Positions 1-5,418 of a stretch of DNA of 8,147 bases are shown here, one piece after another (position 1 is the first letter of the stretch; the number at the start of each line of letters is the position of its first letter). This stretch comes from Candidatus Liptonbacteria bacterium CG11_big_fil_rev_8_21_14_0_20_35_14 (lineage in GTDB: Bacteria > Patescibacteriota > Minisyncoccia > UBA6257 > XYB1-36-10): NCBI GenBank assembly GCA_002796205.1, contig PCWO01000008.1, forward strand, positions 370-8,516, written 5' to 3'. Position numbers and translations under genes: made by a program. The notes under the pieces were generated by a model, which was given only the letters and a program-made list of their open reading frames with translations, had not been told where the DNA came from and did not search any database.

Positions 1-51
1 CACCTCTAAATAAGTCAGATAGTCGTCTATTAAAGCCATTATATTAGACAT
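1..51 (-). CDS. XerC/XerD-like tyrosine recombinase, N-terminal fragment (cut by window edge)
   Basis: A minus-strand frame opens with ATG at 51 and stays open to base 1, giving 17 residues that end in ALIDDYLTYLEV. The pattern 'LIDDYLxYLEV' is typical of the first helix of the core-binding (SAM-like) domain of XerC/XerD-family site-specific recombinases, which resolve chromosome dimers or act in integration. A second in-frame ATG lies at 39. Only the N-terminus is inside the window, so the catalytic domain (R-H-R-Y residues) cannot be seen, and the assignment rests on this short motif alone. The gene is divergent from rpsO, with 81 nt between the two start codons. Whether it is the housekeeping Xer protein or a mobile-element integrase cannot be decided here. 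Confidence 0.6.
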   Translation of the reverse strand, partial: MSNIMALIDDYLTYLEV

Positions 52-61
52 ATATAAAGTA

Positions 62-70
62 ATTTTATCA
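62..70 (-). promoter_or_regulatory. Candidate extended -10 promoter for the xer-like gene
   Basis: Read on the minus strand, TGA followed by TAAAAT (70 down to 62) fits an extended -10 element (TGnTAnnnT). No good -35 is seen about 17 nt upstream, which an extended -10 can tolerate. The expected transcription start is near base 55, only about 4 nt before the ATG at 51, so the message would be essentially leaderless. In AT-rich DNA such boxes occur often by chance. Confidence 0.35.
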
Positions 71-94
71 CATTTTACGACATAACTAATAAAT

Positions 95-123
95 TTGACG
101 AATTAAAACTTTTGCTATACAAT
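95..123 (+). promoter_or_regulatory. Sigma-70-type promoter for the rpsO-NYN-pnp cluster
   Basis: TTGACG at 95-100 matches the -35 consensus at five of six bases. After a 17-nt spacer comes TACAAT at 118-123, which also matches five of six. An overlapping reading, TGC plus TATACA (113-121), gives an extended -10 with a 15-nt spacer. The predicted transcription start is about base 128-130, a few nucleotides before the ATG at 133. This leaves almost no 5' leader and rules out the TTG at 112 as start codon, because that codon lies inside the promoter. Confidence 0.65.
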
Positions 124-132
124 AAAGAAAAT

Positions 133-405
133 ATGTTATCAGTCAAACAAAAGGTAAATACAATTAAAGACGTTAAAAAGCATACTAAAGATACTGGTTC
201 AGCCGGAGTCCAAATTGCTTTACTCTCGCGTCAAATCAACGAGCTCCAAACTCACCTTAAAAAAAATCGTAAAGATAATCATAGTAGAAGGGGTCTTCTT
301 AAAATGGTTTCCGATCGTAAAAAATTTTTAAGCTATCTAGCTAAAAAAGATAAAAAGGAGTACGATAAGGTAGTTAAAAAACTTGGCCTTAAAAACAAGG
401 CTTAA
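133..405 (+). CDS. rpsO: 30S ribosomal protein S15
   Basis: This 90-residue protein has the usual S15 length (89 in E. coli). S15 is a primary 16S rRNA-binding protein that nucleates assembly of the central domain of the 30S subunit. The family signatures are clear: DTGS at residues 20-23 followed by VQIALL, and DNHSRRGLL around residues 43-51, which contact 16S helices h20-h22. The frame could be extended to a TTG at 112, but that codon lies between the promoter boxes and adds seven residues outside the usual family start, so ATG 133 is preferred. It is first in a tight cluster with a NYN nuclease and pnp. In E. coli, S15 represses its own mRNA through a 5'-leader pseudoknot. Here the promoter leaves only about 3-5 nt of leader, so that mode of control looks impossible. 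Confidence 0.96.
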   Translation: MLSVKQKVNTIKDVKKHTKDTGSAGVQIALLSRQINELQTHLKKNRKDNHSRRGLLKMVSDRKKFLSYLAKKDKKEYDKVVKKLGLKNKA

Positions 406-414
406 AAATTTTAA

Positions 415-978
415 ATGGCAAAAGTAGAATACAAGGATCAGCGCGTCGGCATTTTTGTAGATATTCAAAACTTATATCATTCCGCCAAGAATATTTACGA
501 TTCTAGAGTTAACTATAATGAAATGGTTAAATCTTTAACTGGCAAACGTCAGCTAGTTAAAGCTTTTGCTTATGTTGTTAAAAGCGATACCGAGGAAGAG
601 ACTACAGTTTCACGGACGACCGGAAAATCTGAGGCCTCTTTTTTTGATGCCTTAGAAAAATCAGGCCTTTCTTTAAGGGTTAAAGATCTTCAAATATTTG
701 CCGGTGGCGCCAAAAAAGCCGACTGGGATGTTGGTATGGCTGTTGACGCTATTAGATTAAATCCATCTTTAGATGTCATAATACTCGTTACTGGCGATGG
801 AGATTTTATTCCTCTCGTTGAATATCTAAGAATCGGTCTTGGTAAAGAGGTTGAGGTGGCTGCCTTTTCTAAAAGTGCCTCAGGTAAAATAAAAGAAGTG
901 GGGGATAGATTTATAAATCTTGAGAATATCCCCAAAATTTTAATTAAACTTCCGCCTAAAGGAATAAAGAATAAATAA
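415..978 (+). CDS. NYN domain (LabA/DUF88-like) putative ribonuclease
   Basis: This 187-residue protein has the PIN-like NYN fold of the LabA/DUF88 group, predicted metal-dependent RNases. The visible acidic motifs are VDIQN with D16 and N19 at the end of the first strand, WDVGMAVDA with D105 and D111, and VTGDGDF with D128 and D130. Together these form the expected Mg2+-binding cluster. The last strand and helix (EVEVAAFSKSAS to DRFINLE, about 145-170) are also typical. No signal peptide or membrane segment is seen, so it should be cytoplasmic. It starts 9 nt after rpsO and stops 2 nt before pnp, so it is almost certainly co-transcribed with both. The context suggests RNA processing or decay alongside PNPase, but the substrate is unknown. 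No Shine-Dalgarno motif precedes the ATG. The family call is strong; the biological role is inferred. Confidence 0.88.
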   Translation: MAKVEYKDQRVGIFVDIQNLYHSAKNIYDSRVNYNEMVKSLTGKRQLVKAFAYVVKSDTEEETTVSRTTGKSEASFFDALEKSGLSLRVKDLQIFAGGAKKADWDVGMAVDAIRLNPSLDVIILVTGDGDFIPLVEYLRIGLGKEVEVAAFSKSASGKIKEVGDRFINLENIPKILIKLPPKGIKNK

Positions 979-980
979 TT

Positions 981-3089
981 ATGGATTTAAATAAAAAAAT
1001 ATTTACCACCGAAGTGGCCGGCCGCACTTTAACGGTAGAGGTTTCCAATTTAGCTAGTCAGGCCAATGCCTCCTGTCTTGTTAAGTATGGACAAACTATA
1101 ATACTAGCCACTGCCGTTATGGGCGGAGTTGATAAGGAAGGAGATTTTTTTCCGCTCATGGTTAATTATGAAGAAAAATTTTATGCAGCCGGTAAAATTA
1201 TTGGTAGTCGTTTTATGCGTCGTGAAGGTAAATCATCCGACGACGCTGTTTTATCTAGTCGTCTCATAGACCGCAGCATCAGGCCTCTATTTGATCAAAG
1301 ATTAAGAAGAGAAGTTCAAATAGTTACTACCCCATTTTCTATAGATGAGGAAAACGATCCGGAATTTGTAGCGCTTTTAGGCGCCTCAATTGCTTTAGCT
1401 ATTTCCGATATTCCCTGGAGTGGCCCGGTAGCCGGCGTTTCTGTCGCTAATATTAATAATGAAATACAAATTAACCCCACCTTTCAAACTCTTAAACAAA
1501 ACGAAAATAATACTACTTTTAATGCCTTTTTTTCCGGTCTAAAAGATAAAATAAATATGATAGAAGTTGCCGGCAGTGAAGCCAGCGAGGCAGATATAAT
1601 AAAAGGCGCCGAAATTGCTTTAGAAGAAATATCCAAGCTTATAGATTTTCAAAACAATATTGTTCAAGCCATTGGTAAACCAAAAACTAACGTGGCTATA
1701 TTTTCTCCTTCGCCAGACATGGAAAAATTCGTTAAAGAATTTCTAGCCTCTAAGGTTGACGAGGCTATATACTCCAAAGATAAACAAATACATTCTCAAA
1801 ACTTAAATAATCTTAAAGTAAAATTAGATGAGGCGCTCATAGAGGCAAATTTTAGTGATAGTGATGTGAGTAAATCATACATTATTTTTGAGGAAGTTAT
1901 TGATAAAGCCGTTCACAACGGCGTGCTTCAAAATAATCGTCGGGTTGATGATAGAAAATTAGATGAAATTAGACCACTATATGCCGAGGCCGGATTGTTT
2001 GAAAGAAATCACGGCACCGGACTTTTTGTTCGTGGCGATACTCAAGCCCTAGCCTTTACAACCTTGGCCGCCCCTAGCCAGGAAAAACTTGAAGAAACTA
2101 TGGAGGAGACAAATAAAAAAAGATTTTTCCTTCACTATAATTTTCCTCCCTATTCCGTGGGCGAGATAGCTCCATTTAGAGGCCCAGGTCGCAGAGAAAT
2201 AGGTCATGGCGCTTTAGCCGAAAAAGCTCTAAAACCCATGATTCCAGACTCTCATGAATTTCCTTATACCATTCGTATTGTCTCTGAAATTTTAGGCAGT
2301 AATGGATCCTCCTCTATGGCTACAGTTTGCGCCGGTACTTTGTCTCTAATGGATGCTGGTGTGCCAATTAAAAAACCGGTTGCCGGTATTGCTATGGGCA
2401 TTATGACCGGTAATAATGGAGACTATAAAATTCTAACCGATATTCAAGGTCCGGAAGATCATTATGGCGATATGGACTTTAAAGTTGCCGGCACAAGTGA
2501 TGGCGTTACTGCTATTCAACTTGATATAAAAATAAATGGAGTGACTTTGGATATGTTAAAAGACGGTTTGTCTCAAGCTAAAAAAGCTCGTCTTGAAATT
2601 TTAAAAGTTATTACAGACACTTTAAATTCTCCAAGACCGGCTCTATCAAAATACGCTCCTTCTATTGAAATTATTAAAATCAATCCGGAAAAAATTGGCG
2701 AACTTATCGGTCCGGGTGGTAAAAATATTAACGCTATTATAGACCGCACTGGCGCCACTATAGATATAGAAGATGATGGTACAGTTTTTGTTAGTAGCCA
2801 TTCAAGCGAATCTTTGCAAAAAGCTATTACCGAAATAAAAATGATTACCAAAGAGTTTGAAGTTGGAGAAATTGTAAAGGGTGAAATTGTTCGGCTTATG
2901 GAATTTGGAGCTATTGTAGATTTAGGTGGTGGTAAAGATGGTATGGTCCATGTTTCTGAAATAAAAGAAGGTTTTGTTAAAGACCCGTCTGATATATTAA
3001 AACTAGGTGACACTATTAAAGCTAAAGTTATCAAAGTTGAAAACGGTAAAATTGGACTTTCTATTAAATCTTTGCTAAATAATAAATAA
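981..3089 (+). CDS. pnp: Polyribonucleotide nucleotidyltransferase (PNPase)
   Basis: PNPase degrades RNA 3' to 5' by phosphorolysis, releasing nucleoside diphosphates, and works as a trimer. At 702 residues it is full length (711 in E. coli). Domains in order are RNase PH-like 1 (about 1-215), a helical linker (about 220-315), catalytic RNase PH-like 2 (about 325-555), KH (about 562-625) and S1 (about 628-700). Active-site features in the second core are FRGPGRRE with R404/R405, the phosphate-binding SSS at 443-445, and EDHYGDMDFK, where D493, D499 and K501 align with E. coli D486, D492 and K494. The RNA-binding loop of the first core reads FMRR at 78-81 in place of the more usual FFRR. The KH GxxG is GPGG at 577-580. 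The start lies 2 nt after the NYN stop, and there is no intergenic hairpin like the RNase III-processed pnp leader of E. coli. Confidence 0.97.
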   Translation: MDLNKKIFTTEVAGRTLTVEVSNLASQANASCLVKYGQTIILATAVMGGVDKEGDFFPLMVNYEEKFYAAGKIIGSRFMRREGKSSDDAVLSSRLIDRSIRPLFDQRLRREVQIVTTPFSIDEENDPEFVALLGASIALAISDIPWSGPVAGVSVANINNEIQINPTFQTLKQNENNTTFNAFFSGLKDKINMIEVAGSEASEADIIKGAEIALEEISKLIDFQNNIVQAIGKPKTNVAIFSPSPDMEKFVKEFLASKVDEAIYSKDKQIHSQNLNNLKVKLDEALIEANFSDSDVSKSYIIFEEVIDKAVHNGVLQNNRRVDDRKLDEIRPLYAEAGLFERNHGTGLFVRGDTQALAFTTLAAPSQEKLEETMEETNKKRFFLHYNFPPYSVGEIAPFRGPGRREIGHGALAEKALKPMIPDSHEFPYTIRIVSEILGSNGSSSMATVCAGTLSLMDAGVPIKKPVAGIAMGIMTGNNGDYKILTDIQGPEDHYGDMDFKVAGTSDGVTAIQLDIKINGVTLDMLKDGLSQAKKARLEILKVITDTLNSPRPALSKYAPSIEIIKINPEKIGELIGPGGKNINAIIDRTGATIDIEDDGTVFVSSHSSESLQKAITEIKMITKEFEVGEIVKGEIVRLMEFGAIVDLGGGKDGMVHVSEIKEGFVKDPSDILKLGDTIKAKVIKVENGKIGLSIKSLLNNK

Positions 3090-3130
3090 GACTTTTCCAC
3101 ATAGTTCTGTACCTAATCTGGTTTAGGGTT

Positions 3131-3136
3131 TATAAT
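3131..3136 (+). promoter_or_regulatory. Candidate -10 box upstream of the bitopic membrane protein
   Basis: A perfect TATAAT sits in the 65-nt gap after pnp, 18 nt before the ATG at 3155, so the message would have a leader of about 12 nt. No convincing -35 lies 15-19 nt upstream. A short dyad, CCTAA (3112-3116) with TTAGG (3123-3127) and a 6-nt loop, lies just upstream of the box. It could be an operator or a weak hairpin, but it has no T-run and is not a convincing pnp terminator. Confidence 0.4.
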
Positions 3137-3154
3137 AAATAAAAAGATAAAAAT

Positions 3155-4180
3155 ATGCCAGATCAATTTAATAATTCAAATAATATAAGCGCGCCTAACT
3201 CAAATCAGGTTCCGCCCTCACCCTCGGGCGGTTCGGTTGATATCAGAACTCAAGCATCTGATATAAATTCTATTAAGCAAAACGGCGGAGCCTCGCCCGC
3301 TCCCGCGCAATTTAATTTAGGAGGCGTTACTCCTCCTTATAATATCCCAACCACCCAAGCTCAAAATCCTCCAGGTGGTAATGAGCCGGTTTTTAATCCA
3401 AATACACCATCCGCAAGTGGTGCCAAAAAAATAGATATTAAAAAATTAAGTTTAATAGGTATTAGTCTCTTAATTTTAATTATTTTAGGCTGGGTTGGTT
3501 ATGCTTATATTTATCCCATATTTTTTCCAGCCGTTATTCCTTCAGTTGTTTTAAATGACATTATTCCTCCGTTAGAAGAAGTTATAGTTGAAGAAGAAAA
3601 TACTCCTCAAATAGAAAATATACCCTACGTTAGCCTGCTAGATTTTACCGGCTCGAGTGGTTCGTATGGCGCTACTTTATCAAACTTATCCAATGATTTA
3701 ATTAATTTTTCAAACTTAGACTCATTTACACAAGCCACTAATTTTAATGAGCTTATAATTAATAACGCCAACAACCAAAGAACCTCATTTGCAGAATTTT
3801 TAAACTCGGCTTTAGGGTTAGATAAAATAACCGCCGATGATTTATTTGAGACGAGCCTAACCTCATTTATATATTTAGATCAGGCTAATAAATTAGCCGT
3901 TGGTTATATCGGTAAAATAAAAGAAGCATCTAGCCCAGCTTTAGCTAGAGATTTTATTAAAAACCTTGAATCCTCTAATAGTTTAATAAATATATTTACC
4001 TCAAACTCTATTGAGCCCAATGAAGCTGGCTTTAAAGATGGCCAAGTCAACTCTCTACCTGCCAGGTATTTATTATACTCAAACGGCGATGCGCTTGATT
4101 ATTTCTGGTCGGGTAACCATATCGTTATTACCACCTCATATAATTCGGCTATATTTATACAACCTAAATTAATTAACTAA
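3155..4180 (+). CDS. Bitopic membrane protein of unknown function with disordered N-terminal tail
   Basis: I do not recognise a named family for this 341-residue protein. Residues 1-90 are rich in Pro, Asn, Gln, Ser and Gly with no hydrophobic stretch, suggesting a disordered cytoplasmic tail. After a basic patch (KKIDIKK, 91-97) comes one strong membrane segment at about 98-120. An acidic linker (about 138-150, including EEVIVEEE) is followed by a folded-looking region at about 157-341. The basic residues before the membrane segment predict N-in, C-out topology, so the C-terminal domain should face outward. That domain has no cysteines and ends with the strand-rich stretch YFWSGNHIVITTS near 317-328. 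Similarly organised anchored proteins are common in Patescibacteria, but that comparison is from memory. It has its own candidate TATAAT upstream and lies 3 nt before the DksA-like gene, so the two are probably co-transcribed. Confidence 0.8.
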   Translation: MPDQFNNSNNISAPNSNQVPPSPSGGSVDIRTQASDINSIKQNGGASPAPAQFNLGGVTPPYNIPTTQAQNPPGGNEPVFNPNTPSASGAKKIDIKKLSLIGISLLILIILGWVGYAYIYPIFFPAVIPSVVLNDIIPPLEEVIVEEENTPQIENIPYVSLLDFTGSSGSYGATLSNLSNDLINFSNLDSFTQATNFNELIINNANNQRTSFAEFLNSALGLDKITADDLFETSLTSFIYLDQANKLAVGYIGKIKEASSPALARDFIKNLESSNSLINIFTSNSIEPNEAGFKDGQVNSLPARYLLYSNGDALDYFWSGNHIVITTSYNSAIFIQPKLIN

Positions 4181-4183
4181 TTT

Positions 4184-4393
4184 ATGGATAGAGCCGAACT
4201 GGAAAAAGAAAAAGAAGATTTAGTTAAACAGATTTCTGAACTGGAGGGCAAGGTTGTTGACTATGGTGATGATCATGATGTTGACGGGGGAGATACCGAG
4301 TCTCACGAAAGTGAAAGCCTGGCTACTAATCAAGGCATCGTTAAAGTTTTCAGAGATAGACTAGACGAAATAGAAAGAGAGCTTAATCAATAA
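4184..4393 (+). CDS. Small DksA/TraR-like coiled-coil protein lacking the zinc finger
   Basis: This acidic, cysteine-free protein has 69 residues. A predicted helix (about 2-24, heptad-like Leu/Ile/Val spacing) is followed by an Asp-rich turn (DYGDDHDVDGGD, 26-37) and a second helix ending in FRDRLDEIEREL (about 56-67). This helix-acidic tip-helix plan resembles the coiled-coil finger of DksA/TraR regulators, which enters the RNA polymerase secondary channel. The usual C-terminal CxxC...CxxC zinc finger is absent. The stop codon is followed at once by a terminator, so there is no downstream remnant of a finger and the gene looks naturally short. It begins 3 nt after the preceding gene. It may modulate RNA polymerase or may be an unrelated small coiled-coil protein; the family link is moderate. 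Confidence 0.65.
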   Translation: MDRAELEKEKEDLVKQISELEGKVVDYGDDHDVDGGDTESHESESLATNQGIVKVFRDRLDEIERELNQ

Positions 4394-4424
4394 AAAACAC
4401 CCTACTCTAACTAGGTGTTTTTTT
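4392..4424. terminator. Bidirectional intrinsic terminator between convergent genes
   Basis: AAAAAACACC on the left (4392-4401) pairs with GGTGTTTTTT on the right (4414-4423). The TA/TA pair inside can extend the stem if one C is bulged, and the loop centres on CTCTAAC. On the plus strand the stem runs into seven T's (4418-4424), and on the minus strand the mirrored A-run supplies six T's. It overlaps the TAA stops of both flanking genes (4391-4393 plus, 4425-4423 minus), so one element ends both transcripts. Confidence 0.88.
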
Positions 4425-5367
4425 ATTTAACCACAAAAGGATTTTCTGCCCCCTGAACCTCAAAATGTAAATGACATCCGGTTATTCCATAAACATTACC
4501 CGTGTTGCCTAAAGTTGCGATTACCTCACCTTGATAAACAATATCTCCTACGCTAACTATATTTTCTGTATTATGAGCGTATAAAGTTTTTGTCCCATTC
4601 ATGTGTTCAATGATTATATAATTACCATACCCGCTATTAAAACCATCATGTTTTTCCTTAACTACCACTCCATCAGACGCCGCTACTACCGGCGTCTCAC
4701 AAACCGCCGCTATATCAACTGCGTTATTATTATGTAGTCTACCCCAGTTAAAACCTCTCACTGGCCTAATGAAATATTCTTGAGTTTGGATTCCTTTATA
4801 GCCGGTCGGCTCTTTATAATGTGGTACTGGTCTCGCGTTAGGTATCACTATTTTAACGCCATCATAAGCCACTCTATTAACATTATAAATTGCCTCAACC
4901 GGCACATCATATAAATGCGCCAAAAATTCTATACTCTCATCAGTCTGTATGGTGTGTAAAACTCCGGTTACAGGTGGAACGGTAATAATTTTTCCTTTAT
5001 ACAATTCATCGTAATCTAAATCATTGGCCCATCTTATAGAGTCTTCACTTATATTAAAAAGCTCGGCCACCGCTAAAATAGTATCTCCCTCCTGAACCTC
5101 ATAATTTATTACATTGTCTTTTATATAGGCTATTTGCGACAACGGCCCATCAGCGGTTAATATATCACCTTGATAAGCCTGGGGTGTTTTTAAATAAGAT
5201 GTGTTACTATTTATAAATTCAACATTAATAATATTCGGCTCAACCTCAAAAGATTGTATATTTAGAAGAGGAGTTTGAGTTATAGCCGATGCCTTTGATA
5301 TTAGAGTGGGCTCATTTTTCTTTAAAATGCCTAAATTTATAACCAGGAGTCCTAAAACAAACAACAA
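4423..5367 (-). CDS. Membrane-anchored LysM-M23 family peptidase
   Basis: This is a putative peptidoglycan endopeptidase acting outside the membrane. From the TTG at 5367 it has 314 residues: a hydrophobic anchor or signal (about 1-15), a first LysM (about 88-131, starting NYEVQEGDTI), a weaker second LysM (about 137-176) and an M23 domain (about 200-314). Metal-ligand candidates are H212 and D218 (LHNNNAVD), H265 (LYAH) and the HLH pair H299/H301. H212 is six residues before D218, whereas the classical M23 spacing is HxxxD. C223 and C298 are the only cysteines in the M23 domain and could form a disulfide in the exported protein. The start is uncertain. The same frame is open further upstream and encodes a lysine/tyrosine-rich N-terminus before the hydrophobic run. 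An ATT at 5406 lies 8 nt after AGGA, which would add 13 residues. The gene is convergent with the DksA-like gene and divergent from uvrD. Confidence 0.9.
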   Translation of the reverse strand: MLFVLGLLVINLGILKKNEPTLISKASAITQTPLLNIQSFEVEPNIINVEFINSNTSYLKTPQAYQGDILTADGPLSQIAYIKDNVINYEVQEGDTILAVAELFNISEDSIRWANDLDYDELYKGKIITVPPVTGVLHTIQTDESIEFLAHLYDVPVEAIYNVNRVAYDGVKIVIPNARPVPHYKEPTGYKGIQTQEYFIRPVRGFNWGRLHNNNAVDIAAVCETPVVAASDGVVVKEKHDGFNSGYGNYIIIEHMNGTKTLYAHNTENIVSVGDIVYQGEVIATLGNTGNVYGITGCHLHFEVQGAENPFVVK

Positions 5368-5386
5368 CCCGATTGTAAACGGGTTG
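5365..5386. other. Short GC-rich hairpin in the peptidase/helicase divergent region
   Basis: CAACCCG (5365-5371) and CGGGTTG (5380-5386) form a perfect 7-bp stem with an 8-nt loop, standing out in an AT-rich gap. On the minus strand it is followed by TTGTTTGTTTT, giving a loose terminator or attenuator look, and the TTG at 5367-5365 that could start the peptidase lies inside the stem. On the plus strand no T-run follows. It could be an operator for either gene, an attenuator of the peptidase, or chance within coding sequence if the peptidase starts further upstream. Confidence 0.45.
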
Positions 5387-5412
5387 AATAAATAATAATA
5401 TTTAATTTTACT
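5384..5412 (+). promoter_or_regulatory. Weak candidate promoter for uvrD
   Basis: TTGAAT at 5384-5389, a 17-nt spacer and TTTACT at 5407-5412 (each four of six to consensus) would place the transcription start at the A of the ATG at 5419. An alternative pair is TTGTAA (5373-5378) with TAATAT (5396-5401), also 17 nt apart, giving about 11 nt of leader. Both are weak matches in AT-rich DNA. A promoter is expected here because the upstream gene runs the other way. Confidence 0.3.
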
Positions 5413-5418
5413 ATTCCT

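Noticed and set aside
112..132. TTG start extending S15 by seven residues
   Set aside because: The TTG lies between the -35 and -10 boxes of a good promoter, and the extra residues fall outside the usual S15 start and length. ATG 133 is preferred.
690..935. 81-codon minus-strand frame over the NYN gene
   Set aside because: It is antisense to conserved catalytic strands of the NYN protein and has no recognisable domain.
2573..3100. 175-codon open frame on the minus strand over the 3' end of pnp
   Set aside because: It lies entirely antisense to the conserved KH and S1 domains of PNPase. Its protein is a low-complexity Ser/Ile/Pro string typical of an antisense shadow.
3090..3130. Intrinsic terminator after pnp
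   Set aside because: Only a 5-bp dyad (3112-3116 with 3123-3127) is present, without a T-run, so no terminator is called.
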